Below are positions 41,575-50,099 of a DNA stretch of 64,000 nucleotides, piece after piece. Made by a program: the position numbers and the translations under genes. Source of the DNA: CAZDQL01 sp964507325 (GTDB taxonomy: Bacteria; Planctomycetota; UBA1135; GCA-002686595); NCBI GenBank assembly GCA_964507325.1, contig CAZDQL010000021.1, positions 1 to 64,000 on the forward strand, given 5' to 3'. A model generated the notes under the pieces. That model ran no database searches. It had not been told where the DNA came from and saw nothing but the letters and a program-made list of their open reading frames with translations. The first letter of the stretch is position 1; the number at the start of each line of letters is the position of its first letter.

Positions 41575-42087
41575 ATGACCTTCGCCGAGCTCGTTCGATC
41601 ACGCCGATCGATCCGCGTGTTCGAACCCCGGGCCGTGGACGTCCAGCCGATTCTGAAGGCGGCCAACGCCGCTCCCTCCGCGGGCAATCTCCAGGCCTAC
41701 GAGATCGTCCGCGTGACGAGTGAGGAGACCCGCCGCAAGCTGATGCGTGCCTCGCTCGATCAGGATTCGATCCTGCAGGCGCCCGTGGTGCTCGTCTTCT
41801 TCGCCGCCCCCGGTCGGTCGTCGGTCGAGTACGGCGAGCGTGGGGCGGACCTGTACTGCGTCCAGGACGCCACCATCTCCTGTACCTACGCCCAGCTGGC
41901 GGCGGCGGACCTGGGACTCGGCAGCGTCTGGATCGGCGCCTTCGACGATGCGGCCGTCCGCCGTGCCCTGCACGCACCACGACGACTGCGCCCCGTGGCG
42001 ATGCTCCCCATCGGTCATCCCGCCGAGAGAGCGCGCTCTACACCGCGCCGGCGCTTGTCGGACCTGGTGCACGAGGAGCGGCTGTAG
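41575..42087 (+). CDS. Nitroreductase-family FMN flavoprotein
   Basis: An FMN-dependent oxidoreductase of 170 residues. The N-terminal MTFAELVRSRRSIRVFEPRA contains the conserved RRSIR that binds FMN phosphate. APSAGNLQAYEIV and LAAADLGLGSVWIGAFDD are the other standard motifs, and MLPIGHPAE is close to the usual VP.G.P.E ending. It is on the short side and ends in a basic tail (RARSTPRRRLSDLVHEERL). GAGGAG lies 8 bases before ATG 41575. Substrates in the family include nitroaromatics and quinones; the real one is unknown. Confidence 0.88.
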   Translation: MTFAELVRSRRSIRVFEPRAVDVQPILKAANAAPSAGNLQAYEIVRVTSEETRRKLMRASLDQDSILQAPVVLVFFAAPGRSSVEYGERGADLYCVQDATISCTYAQLAAADLGLGSVWIGAFDDAAVRRALHAPRRLRPVAMLPIGHPAERARSTPRRRLSDLVHEERL

Positions 42088-42123
42088 GCCCTCGGTTCAG
42101 GACGGCCGCCACTCCCACAGCGA

Positions 42124-43485
42124 TCAGTCCTTCGGCAGCTTGATGCTGTGCTCGATGATCTGCTCCGGATACTGGAAGGCCTCGACCAGCCCCATCAGCC
42201 GTTCGACGACCTCCGGCTCCCGCTCGGCCAGGTTCTCCGTCTCCCCGACGTCGGCCCTCAGGTCGTAGAGCTCCACCTTCCCGGAACCCCGCTCGTCGAC
42301 GTAGTTGTAGAACTCCTTCAGGTCCGGGAGCACCAGCTTCCACCTGCCGCTGCGGACGGCTTGCATCTCGTTCCTGCAGAAGTAGAAGAAGTCCTCCCGT
42401 GCACCCACAGTGCTGCGGCCTAGCAGCAGCTCGGTCTGGTCGACGCCGTCGACGATCCGATCCGTGGGCGGCTGGTACCCCGCCAGGGTGGCGAAGGTCG
42501 GCATGAAGTCCAGCGTCGAGAACACGGCGTCGTTCACGCGCCCAGCCGGCACGCGGCCTGGCCACCGGACGATGCAGGGCACGCGCAGGCCCCCTTCGTA
42601 GGTCGACCCCTTGCCCTCGCGCAGGGGGCCGGACGATCCCCAGGCGATGGCCCCGTCGTGCCGCTCGCGAAGCCGCTTCTGCATGTTGTTCCAGGGACCG
42701 TTGTCCGACGTGAAGATCACGATCGTCCTCTCGCGCACCCCCAGCTCGTCGATCGCGTCGAGGAGACGCCCGGTGTGATGGTCCAGCTCCTCGACGGCAG
42801 CGGCGTACAGCCCGGCCTCTGTTCCTGCCTTGAACTCGGGCGAGGCGTCGATGATCGAGTGGACCATCGTGTGGGACAGGTAGAGGAAGAAGGGCCGGTC
42901 GCTGTTCGCCTCGAGCCACTCGATCCCCTTGTCCGTGTAGAGCCGCGTGAGGCTCGCCATGTCCTCGATGATCCCGGCGGGCTCGTCATTCTCGTGGAGC
43001 TTCACCTGTGCGGCGTCGTTGGCCCCCAGCGGCCCCCAGTAGTAGTCGAATCCCTTGGCCCTCGGCATGCGCTCGGGAACCGCGGCCCGGTTGGAGACGT
43101 CCCACTTGCCGATGCAGCAGGTCGCGTAGCCGGCTTCCTGCAGCAGCTCGGCCAGCGTGATCTCGGCCGCCGGCATCGACCAGCCGCCGCTGCGCACCGG
43201 GTAGCGGCCCGTCAGCAGCGCGGATCGGGATGGGCCGCAGGTGACCTGGGCGTAGAAGTCGGTGAAACGGGTCCCCTCCGCGGCCAGACGGTCGAGCCGC
43301 GGAGTCCGGATCTCCTCGGAGCCGTAGCAGCCCAGGTCTCCGTAGCCCTGGTCGTCGGTGAAGACGATCACGATGTTCGGCCGCTCATCCTCCTGGCTTC
43401 CCGTCCACGCGGGGATGAGCAGAGCGACGACTCCCGCCAGGATGACGCACGAACCGAGGAATCCAGCCCTTCGCATGGTCCCCAT
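42124..43485 (-). CDS. Secreted formylglycine-dependent sulfatase (S1 family)
   Basis: 453 residues with an N-terminal hydrophobic signal (GFLGSCVILAGVVALLIPAW). Metal ligands are Asp44 and Asp45 in NIVIVFTDDQGYGD. The formylglycine motif is CGPSRSALLTGRYP with Cys83. CIGKWD, LYLSHTMVHS and FTSDNGPWN complete the active site. It resembles arylsulfatase A-like planctomycete enzymes. It shares the block TYEGGLRVPCIVRWPGRVPA with the sulfatase at 24367-25674 (TFEGGPRVPCIVRWPGRVPA) but is otherwise clearly different. It may start at the second Met (codon 4), which has a GGGATGGGG stretch upstream. Confidence 0.93.
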   Translation of the reverse strand: MGTMRRAGFLGSCVILAGVVALLIPAWTGSQEDERPNIVIVFTDDQGYGDLGCYGSEEIRTPRLDRLAAEGTRFTDFYAQVTCGPSRSALLTGRYPVRSGGWSMPAAEITLAELLQEAGYATCCIGKWDVSNRAAVPERMPRAKGFDYYWGPLGANDAAQVKLHENDEPAGIIEDMASLTRLYTDKGIEWLEANSDRPFFLYLSHTMVHSIIDASPEFKAGTEAGLYAAAVEELDHHTGRLLDAIDELGVRERTIVIFTSDNGPWNNMQKRLRERHDGAIAWGSSGPLREGKGSTYEGGLRVPCIVRWPGRVPAGRVNDAVFSTLDFMPTFATLAGYQPPTDRIVDGVDQTELLLGRSTVGAREDFFYFCRNEMQAVRSGRWKLVLPDLKEFYNYVDERGSGKVELYDLRADVGETENLAEREPEVVERLMGLVEAFQYPEQIIEHSIKLPKD

Positions 43486-43578
43486 CCCTTCGATCTCCGG
43501 CGCCTCACCGCGAGGGGCCGTCGATACGATACCGCGGCTGGCAGGCTGGGGGCCATTTCCCCCCCTGTGGTCCGGCTG

Positions 43579-45372
43579 CTAGCGCTGAATCAGCGCCGCC
43601 AGGTCGCGGCGTGCCTGTTCGTACGCTTCTGGGTCGTCGACGAAGCTCGCGAACGAATCGGCGAGAGGTGTCACGATGGCGAGCGCCTGCTGCCGACGTC
43701 CGAGAGCGTCTGCGATCGTGAGGTACTCGAAGTCCTCGACCGCATCGCGGATCGCCTTCAGCCGCAGACTCGGTGCGATGCCGTCGTAGCCCACCTGGTC
43801 GCCGGGATAGACCAGAACACCGTCACCGTTGTAGTCGTAGGTGTTCCCCATCCAGGTGTTCTCGTAGGTGTGAGCGATCGACCAGGGATCGGCGTAGTTC
43901 GGTCCCCACCAGTAGGCCATCGACCAGTAGAGCAGCCCGCACATCTCGTGGCGCCAGGCGACCCAGGTGGGAATGCGGTGGTTGATCAACGGGAGGTCGG
44001 TCTGCCACGACATGCCTCCGCCCCAACTGGTCATTGCGGTGTAGGTCCAGATCTCCTCGCCCAGGGCCCTGCGCGCCGCGGCGGACACCGGGTCGAACGA
44101 CAGGAAGTAGGGCACCCAGGTATCGATGGCGCCGTAGAGGTCTCCCCAGGCGGTCACGTCGGGAGTCGTCTGCTCGACCACCAGGACCTCGATGTGCTGG
44201 AAACCGGCACCACGGATCGCCGTTCCGAGCTCGCGCACGTACGCGTACGCCGCCGCCGTGTTCGGCTCGTCACAGAGGTAGACGTAGAAGAAGACGTCCT
44301 GAATCCCGGTCATCGAGGCGATCACCTGGTCCCAGCTTCCCAGGTAGGCCAGCAGGCGGTCGCGGCGCGTCGTCGTGAGGTCTCCCGGCTGATACGTGTT
44401 CTCGTCGTACCAGGCGGAGCCGAACGTGACCTCCTTCACCGTCGGAGTTCCCCTGAAGGGCAGCCGTACCGCATTGAGCGGCTGCGCGTCGAGGAAGGCC
44501 TGGATCGTGTTCAGCCAGGCTCCCGGCAGCGTGAACGAACCGTCGGGCTGCAGGTCGTTCGCCGTGAAGTAGATCGTGTAGGCCTTCAGGGTGGCGTTGA
44601 GGCGGTGGCGCGAGAGGAGCTCGTTGCACTGGTCGGCCACGGCTTGCCACCAGGCCTCGCTGTGGGTCTCCCCGTTCAGCCAGGCCAGGTGTCGGATCTG
44701 ATGCTCCGGCGCGCCGAAGTCGGTTCTGAGCGTCGGAACGTCGGGCAGGTCGAAGTTCCACACCGTGAGGGAGACCGGAATGTCACCCAGGAAACCAGGA
44801 CCGGCACGCAGCTGGTAGGAGCCGCTGTAGACACCTGCCGGCGCGCCGACGGGCACATGCAGATCGACGAGAAAGCCGTGTGTCTCGTCAGGCGGGAGAT
44901 CGAAGGGCGCCGCCAGCAGGTTGTTCGGGTCGGTGAACCGCTCACCGGTGATCGGGTTGCAGAAGGGGATCAGCGCATCGGGATACCAGCCGGGGGTGAA
45001 GCTCGTCACGCCCCAGGAGGGCGAGGTGATCTCGAACTGGTGCTGCCGGTACAGCACCGCGTCCCCCGCCGCGATGACCGCGCCGCCGGGCCCCACGAGG
45101 TCGCCTGGGAAGAGGTCCACACCGACGAGCGGCAGATCGGAGCGCATCAGGATCTGGAAGCTCTCCCACTCGTTGCGCGCAGCGCCCAGTTCGACGGTCC
45201 TGGAGGTCCCTGGAAGTCCCGCTCGCAGAGTCCGCAGAGTCGCGCTCTGCGTCCACACGTCGCAGTGCCTGCTCCTGAACTTGATCTTCAGCTGCGCGCG
45301 GCCGCAATCGGCGAAGAGAACGGCGCCGGCAAGGACGGCGAGAAGCGAGGCGATCTGTCGGGTCGGGGCCAT
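43579..45372 (-). CDS. Secreted DUF4091 (glycoside-hydrolase-like) protein
   Basis: 597-residue exported protein with signal IASLLAVLAGAVLFADCGRA. It has the DUF4091 layout: an N-terminal beta-sandwich (VELGAARNEWESFQILMRSD) and a TIM-barrel-like domain with YVYLCDEPNTAAAYAYVREL, then a C-terminal LKAIRDAVEDFEYL helix typical of the family. DEPN carries the acidic residue expected in a glycosidase active site. Activity in the family is not well established. A ribosome site GGAGG lies 9 bases before ATG 45372. The sulfatase gene lies downstream on the same strand (93-base gap), so both may act on the same glycan. Confidence 0.8.
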   Translation of the reverse strand: MAPTRQIASLLAVLAGAVLFADCGRAQLKIKFRSRHCDVWTQSATLRTLRAGLPGTSRTVELGAARNEWESFQILMRSDLPLVGVDLFPGDLVGPGGAVIAAGDAVLYRQHQFEITSPSWGVTSFTPGWYPDALIPFCNPITGERFTDPNNLLAAPFDLPPDETHGFLVDLHVPVGAPAGVYSGSYQLRAGPGFLGDIPVSLTVWNFDLPDVPTLRTDFGAPEHQIRHLAWLNGETHSEAWWQAVADQCNELLSRHRLNATLKAYTIYFTANDLQPDGSFTLPGAWLNTIQAFLDAQPLNAVRLPFRGTPTVKEVTFGSAWYDENTYQPGDLTTTRRDRLLAYLGSWDQVIASMTGIQDVFFYVYLCDEPNTAAAYAYVRELGTAIRGAGFQHIEVLVVEQTTPDVTAWGDLYGAIDTWVPYFLSFDPVSAAARRALGEEIWTYTAMTSWGGGMSWQTDLPLINHRIPTWVAWRHEMCGLLYWSMAYWWGPNYADPWSIAHTYENTWMGNTYDYNGDGVLVYPGDQVGYDGIAPSLRLKAIRDAVEDFEYLTIADALGRRQQALAIVTPLADSFASFVDDPEAYEQARRDLAALIQR

Positions 45373-45568
45373 GCTCGAGATCCTCCAGGCTGTTGGATGG
45401 GGACGAACGGCCGTGAGTTCCGTCGAGTCGACCGTCAGGCTCGAGATGAGCCTGAATCCCGTCCTTTCTCCTATGTGCCGAGTCGGCTCGCGGCTATGGA
45501 ATGGAGCAGGTTGAGCACACCCGCGGTGGGGAATCCCCTCGGCATCAGATCGCCCTGCTGCATGGAGG

Positions 45569-45967
45569 TCATCCGGGCGGGCCAGTCCCCCGCTTGCCTC
45601 CGACCCGTCCTTCGACGTCCCAGCCGGGCGAGTTCTTGAATCGCGACTCCTCCCGCTCCGTCATGGCGGCCTCCCCGTCCACCCTCACGTACTCCCGGCC
45701 GCAGCCCTCGCAGCGGTAGAACGTGTAGTTCGGCGGCCGATTCGCCAGGAAGGCGTTGATCCACTTCAGCTTCTTCTCCCGGCACCCCGGGCAGCACTCG
45801 CGCCTCCTCGTGAGGAGGAACCCACCACCGAGATACAGCACGATCGCGACCACGAGGATGCCGAACCCGACCGCACCCAGCCAGGGTGACACGACGAAGA
45901 GGACCGCCACCACGACCAGTGGCGTGAGCATCAGCAGCCAGACCAGAACGTTGCACCCGGTCAACAT
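45569..45967 (-). CDS. Small membrane protein with zinc-ribbon-like domain
   Basis: 132 residues: two adjacent hydrophobic segments (VLVWLLMLTPLVVVAVLFVV and GAVGFGILVVAIVLYLGGGF) followed by CCPGCREKKLKWINAFLANR and FYRCEGCGREYVRVDG. The pairs CPGC and CEGC form a likely zinc ribbon. The family is not recognised. The frame is open upstream, but ATG 45967 gives a clean membrane-protein start; the upstream part is antisense-like and compositionally different. It lies alone between the DUF4091 gene and the serine hydrolase. Confidence 0.6.
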   Translation of the reverse strand: MLTGCNVLVWLLMLTPLVVVAVLFVVSPWLGAVGFGILVVAIVLYLGGGFLLTRRRECCPGCREKKLKWINAFLANRPPNYTFYRCEGCGREYVRVDGEAAMTEREESRFKNSPGWDVEGRVGGKRGTGPPG

Positions 45968-46196
45968 CTCAGTGCTGCGTCCCCGCAACCACGAGGCGCC
46001 ATCGTAGCCTGCCCGATCGATCGCGACGGCCACCAAAGCAACCTGAACGAGCTCCGGGGAGTGCCGACGGGTGTAGGCCCCCAAAACCGTCAATCCTCCG
46101 CTACGCGAATCCCATGCAGATCTGACGCGGGTCGCAATCGACACGGCGCACAGGCCGGAGGAGAATGCACGACTCCACCCAGCCAGGGGCCCGACC

Positions 46197-47336
46197 ATGC
46201 TGATCCTCCGCTCCCTTCCCGCTTCGATCGTCGCCGCGATCCTGACGTCGGCGCTCCTCGCTCTCGGGCCGGCCGTCCCGACGGCTCTCCCGCAAGACCC
46301 CGAATCCGCGGTCGCAGCGACGCGAGACCAGGAGGAGCTGCGCGAGCGCATCGAGGGACTCATCGCGCGCACCCTCGAGCAGCCGGGAGCGGTCGGGCTC
46401 TCGGTGGCGGTGGCGATCGGAGACGAGCTCGTGCTCGCCGGGGGCTACGGGATCGCGGAGGCCGAGCACGGCGTGCCCGTGGACGTCGACACCCTGTTCC
46501 GCATCGGCTCGGTCACCAAGCAGTTCACCGCCGCCGCGGTCATGCGCTTGGTGGAGCAGGAGGAGCTCACGCTCGAGGATCTCCTGAACGACCACCTGCC
46601 CGACTTCCCCACCCAGGGGCACGAGGTCTCGATCCTCCACCTGCTCACCCACACCTCCGGCATCAAGAGCTACACGAGCCTCGGCGAACGCTGGCTGAAG
46701 ACCGTGCCCCTGGAGCTCACCCACGAGGAGTTGCTCACCCTCCTCCGAGGCGAATCGTTCGACTTCGCCCCGGGCGAGAGGTTCCTGTACAACAACACGG
46801 GGTACTACCTGCTCGGGATGATCATCGAGGAGGTCACGGGGAAGAGCTACGCCGACCACCTGCGCGCCGGCCTCCTCTCGCCCCTCGGCCTGACGCGGAC
46901 GCGCTACGGTTCCAACATGGAACTGATCGAGAACCGGGCGCAGGGGTACCGGATGATCGACGGCGAGCTGGCCAACGACGCGCTGATCGGCATGAGCCAG
47001 CCCGGCGCGGCGGGCGCGATCCTCTCCACCGCGCAGGAGCTCGTGCAGTGGCAGCTCGCCCTGGTCGGAGGTGAGGTCGTCTCGCCGCAGTCCTACGAGT
47101 TGATGACCACGCCCTACGTGCTCAACGACGGCAAGGAGACGAAATACGGCTTCGGACTGGGGCTCGGGGCTCACGCGGGCCAGAGAGCCGTACGGCACGG
47201 GGGCGGCATCAACGGCTTCAACTCGATGCTCGCCTACTACCCCGAGGCGCAGCTCTCCGTGGCCGTCATCTCGAACAGCGAGGCGTGCTCGGCGGGTTCG
47301 CTGGCCCACGCGATCGCCAAGGCGCTGCTCGAGTGA
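46197..47336 (+). CDS. Serine hydrolase, beta-lactamase/DD-peptidase (class C-like) family
   Basis: Exported penicillin-binding-protein-like enzyme, 379 residues with a signal peptide (SIVAAILTSALLALGPAVPT). Catalytic motifs are Ser105-x-x-Lys108 (SVTK), Tyr198-x-Asn200 (YNN) and HGGG in RHGGGINGFNSM, in place of KTG. Family members include D-aminopeptidases, esterases and class C beta-lactamases, so resistance to beta-lactams is not implied. GHEVSILHLLTHTSGI and GERFLYNNTGYYLLG are typical. It precedes the two-component system by 116 bases; a link to cell-wall sensing is speculation. Confidence 0.92.
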   Translation: MLILRSLPASIVAAILTSALLALGPAVPTALPQDPESAVAATRDQEELRERIEGLIARTLEQPGAVGLSVAVAIGDELVLAGGYGIAEAEHGVPVDVDTLFRIGSVTKQFTAAAVMRLVEQEELTLEDLLNDHLPDFPTQGHEVSILHLLTHTSGIKSYTSLGERWLKTVPLELTHEELLTLLRGESFDFAPGERFLYNNTGYYLLGMIIEEVTGKSYADHLRAGLLSPLGLTRTRYGSNMELIENRAQGYRMIDGELANDALIGMSQPGAAGAILSTAQELVQWQLALVGGEVVSPQSYELMTTPYVLNDGKETKYGFGLGLGAHAGQRAVRHGGGINGFNSMLAYYPEAQLSVAVISNSEACSAGSLAHAIAKALLE

Positions 47337-47401
47337 GCTCGGCCTGGGCCTGACGTCGGACCCCCCAGGGACCGGGCTGGGGCCTGGGAACGGCCCCGGA
47401 A

Positions 47402-47418
47402 TGACATCGGGATGACAA
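47402..47418 (+). promoter_or_regulatory. 17-bp operator-like box upstream of the two-component operon
   Basis: TGACATCGGGATGACAA contains two TGACA half-sites 11 bp apart, the period typical of OmpR/PhoB-type binding sites, and TGTCAT follows in inverse orientation at 47428-47433. The box ends 34 bases before the kinase ATG. A box matching at 14 of 17 positions lies before the gene downstream of the response regulator (50027-50043). Confidence 0.5.
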
Positions 47419-47452
47419 AGACCCCCTGTCATGCGCCAGACTGGAGGGCGTG

Positions 47453-49300
47453 ATGCAGCGCCGAGGGTCGCTCGCCGGAATCCTGCTCCTGACCGTGGGT
47501 CCCTTGCCGCTCGTGGCCTGGCTCGGCCATCGGGGGATCCGCTCCCTCGAGGAACGCCATCTCGAGCTCGGACGCGCCGAGGCGCTGGCCGCCCTCGGCC
47601 GGGATCTCGCCGGTGATCTCGACGCCCTCCGCAGGGAGCGGGGGGACGAGGCGGGATCGCTGCGAGAGACCTCGGTGCGCTTCACCCTGCGCGGGGAAGA
47701 CCTGGGGCACGACGCGGTGACGATTCGCGCGGAGCCGCAGGGAGAAGCGCTCGCCCATCCGGATCTCCTGCGCGCGCACGCTCGCGGCGCCGCGGGGCGT
47801 TGGGTCGAGGCTCTCGAGGCCCTCGAAGGCACGCTGCGCGATCCCGATCCGAGGACGAAGGCCCTGGGAACGCTCGCGGCCGCGGACGCGATGCGGGCCC
47901 TCGACCGGCCCGAGCGCGCGATCGAGCTCGCAGAGCGAGCCGCGGGGCTCCTCGCCGAGGAGGAATCGCAGGCCTGGCGGCGCTGGGCGGAGGTCCACCG
48001 CAGGAGGCTGGTCGAGGGCCTCGAGCCCGCGCTGGAGGCCGCGGCGGGATGGGTGGAGGAGATCGACGCGCGCGCCACGGATCTCGAGGAGCTCGTGCTC
48101 GTCGGCCACGCCCTGCGCCCGCTCCCCGCCGACGATCCGCGAGTGCGCAGCCTGAGGGAACGGATCGCGGAGCGCAGGAGCCGTCCCCAGTGGCGCCGCA
48201 GGCTCGCCCAGCGATCGGCTCGGGCCACGCCCGGCTCGATCCCGATCCTGGTGCGCATCGCCCCGGGGTGGTTCCTCGTGGAGCGTGATCCCGAGCCCAC
48301 CGCGCTGCGCGTCGGCGGACTGGACGCGTGGCTCACCGAATGGAGGGGGCCCCAGGGCGAGAGGGCCCGGGAGGCCGACGAGGGAAGCGAGGCGAGCGCG
48401 TTCGTGCAGATGGGCGCCATCCGACGGCCCGGTCTGCCGGTCGACCTCGGGGAGCTCGCCCTGAGGATCACCAGCGGCGAGACTTCGCCCTTCGGGGCCT
48501 GGAACCCGCGCTGGCTCCTCGGCGCGGGCCTCGCCGCCTACGCCCTGCTCGCCCTCCTGGCCCTGCGCGCCTTCCGCAACCAGGAGCGACACGCCCGACG
48601 TCTGGCGACGCTGCGGGGCGATCTGATCGCCGAGGTGACGCACGAGCTGCGGACTCCGCTCACCGTGCTGCGCATGTACTCCGAGTCGCTCGCCGAGAAC
48701 CGCATCGCTCCCGAGGCGGTGCCCGAGTACGTCACCACGATCCAACGCGAGGCGATGCGGCTGGGCGGGATCGTCGACCACGTGGCGGAGGCGGCGCGCG
48801 GCGAGACATTGTCCGGGGCAGAGCGCGCGCTCATCGATCCCCAGCCCGTGCTCGACCGCCTGGCAGCGGACTTCGGCGGTCTGGTCGAAGCGGGCGGGGG
48901 CTCGGTCGAGCTCGAGGCCCCCAGCGACACGGCTCGCGTGCACGCGACGGAGGAGGAGCTGCGCCGCATCTTCGAGATCCTGCTCGACAACGCGCTGCGC
49001 TACTCCCCCCCTCCCGCGCGCGTCCGACTGCGCGTGGAGGTCGATGGCGACTCCTGGATCGCCACCGTGCGCGACCGGGGAACGGGCATCCCGGCGGAGG
49101 AGCGCGAACGCGTGTTCGAGCGCTGGGTGCGCGGTCGCGGCAGCCGAGCCCTCGCAGGCGGGGCCGGCATGGGCCTGTACCTGGCGCGCGAGGGAGCGCG
49201 TCGTCTGGGGGGTGATCTGACCCTCGAGTTCCCGAGCGACGGTGGGACGCGCGCGCGCGTCGTCCTGCCCGGCGTTCGCCCGCTGGAGGAGGAAGCGTGA
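47453..49300 (+). CDS. Sensor histidine kinase
   Basis: Membrane kinase of 615 residues. Two transmembrane segments (near 10-22 and about 347-368, LLGAGLAAYALLALLALRAF) enclose a 320-residue helical periplasmic sensor that includes TPR-like stretches (ALDRPERAIELAERAAGLL). The HisKA box EVTHELRTPLTVLRM holds His397. The catalytic domain has the N-box EILLDNALRYSPP, G1 DRGTGIPAEERERVFERWVR and G2 AGGAGMGLYLAREGARRLGG. ATG 47453 is preferred over GTG 47450; GGAGGG lies just upstream. The response regulator starts within its last codon (GTGA). A TGACA direct repeat precedes the gene. Confidence 0.93.
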   Translation: MQRRGSLAGILLLTVGPLPLVAWLGHRGIRSLEERHLELGRAEALAALGRDLAGDLDALRRERGDEAGSLRETSVRFTLRGEDLGHDAVTIRAEPQGEALAHPDLLRAHARGAAGRWVEALEALEGTLRDPDPRTKALGTLAAADAMRALDRPERAIELAERAAGLLAEEESQAWRRWAEVHRRRLVEGLEPALEAAAGWVEEIDARATDLEELVLVGHALRPLPADDPRVRSLRERIAERRSRPQWRRRLAQRSARATPGSIPILVRIAPGWFLVERDPEPTALRVGGLDAWLTEWRGPQGERAREADEGSEASAFVQMGAIRRPGLPVDLGELALRITSGETSPFGAWNPRWLLGAGLAAYALLALLALRAFRNQERHARRLATLRGDLIAEVTHELRTPLTVLRMYSESLAENRIAPEAVPEYVTTIQREAMRLGGIVDHVAEAARGETLSGAERALIDPQPVLDRLAADFGGLVEAGGGSVELEAPSDTARVHATEEELRRIFEILLDNALRYSPPPARVRLRVEVDGDSWIATVRDRGTGIPAEERERVFERWVRGRGSRALAGGAGMGLYLAREGARRLGGDLTLEFPSDGGTRARVVLPGVRPLEEEA

Positions 49301-50007
49301 GCCGAGTGCTCATCGTCGAGGACGATCCCGCCGTGGGTCGAGGGATGGTCGACAACCTGAGGTTCGAGGGGATCGAGGCCGAGCTCGTCACCAGCGCCGA
49401 GGAGGGGCTCGAGCGACTGCGGCAGGGTGGTATCCAGCTCCTGTTGCTCGACCTGATGCTCCCGGGGATGAGCGGCTTCGAGCTCCTGCGGCGCTCGCCC
49501 GGGCTCGCCGCGCCGCCACGCACGATCGTGGTCAGCGCGCGCGACGGCGAAGCGGACATCGTGCGCGCGCTCGACCTCGGCGCGTGCGACTACGTCAGGA
49601 AGCCCTTCGGACTGGCCGAGCTCCTGGCCCGGGTGCGGGCGCAACTGCGCGAGGTCGAAGGGGACGCTGGCGGCACGGCGGCGCCGGAGGACGTCACCTT
49701 CGGGGATCTGCGCATCTCGCTGCGGCTCTTCCGGGTATGGCGAGCAGGGCGGGAGTCCCTGCTCTCCCACACCGAGGCCTGCATGCTCGAGCTCTTCCTC
49801 TCGCACCCCGACGAGCCCTTGCGCCGCAGCGACTTCCTCGACCACGCCTGGGATCCGCGCTCCCATCCCACGCAGCGCACCGTCGACAACTTCGTCCTGA
49901 AGCTGCGCAAGAAGATCGAGGAGGATCCCTCCGATCCGAAGATCCTCTGCACCGTGCACGGGATCGGGTATCGCTTCACGCCTCCGGATCGAGGCCAAGC
50001 GGAGTGA
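49297..50007 (+). CDS. OmpR/PhoB-family response regulator
   Basis: 236 residues from GTG 49297, overlapping the kinase by 4 bases. The receiver domain has the acidic pocket EDD (8-10), phospho-acceptor Asp52 (LLLLDLMLPG) and Lys102 (VRKPFG). The winged-helix domain (about 135-232) contains RLFRVWRAGRESLLSHTEAC, HPTQRTVDNFVLKLRKKIEE and VHGIGYRF, the OmpR/PhoB pattern. It probably binds TGACA direct repeats found upstream of its own operon and of the next gene (inference). Confidence 0.95.
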   Translation: MSRVLIVEDDPAVGRGMVDNLRFEGIEAELVTSAEEGLERLRQGGIQLLLLDLMLPGMSGFELLRRSPGLAAPPRTIVVSARDGEADIVRALDLGACDYVRKPFGLAELLARVRAQLREVEGDAGGTAAPEDVTFGDLRISLRLFRVWRAGRESLLSHTEACMLELFLSHPDEPLRRSDFLDHAWDPRSHPTQRTVDNFVLKLRKKIEEDPSDPKILCTVHGIGYRFTPPDRGQAE

Positions 50008-50026
50008 TCGAACGGTGTCCGGGATG

Positions 50027-50043
50027 TGACACCTGTATGACAA
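50027..50043 (+). promoter_or_regulatory. 17-bp operator-like box upstream of the 962-residue protein gene
   Basis: TGACACCTGTATGACAA repeats TGACA with an 11-bp period and matches the box at 47402-47418 at 14 of 17 positions. A further GTGAC follows at 50050-50054. It lies 56 bases before the ATG at 50100. Confidence 0.5.
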
Positions 50044-50099
50044 CAACTCGTGACGGATCCGCCAAATAGAGTCGTCCGATTGGCAAACGGAGGTTGACC

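Noticed and set aside
46197..47336. Antibiotic-resistance beta-lactamase
   Set aside because: The SxxK, YxN and HxG motifs define the broad serine-hydrolase family; nothing in the sequence shows specificity for beta-lactams.
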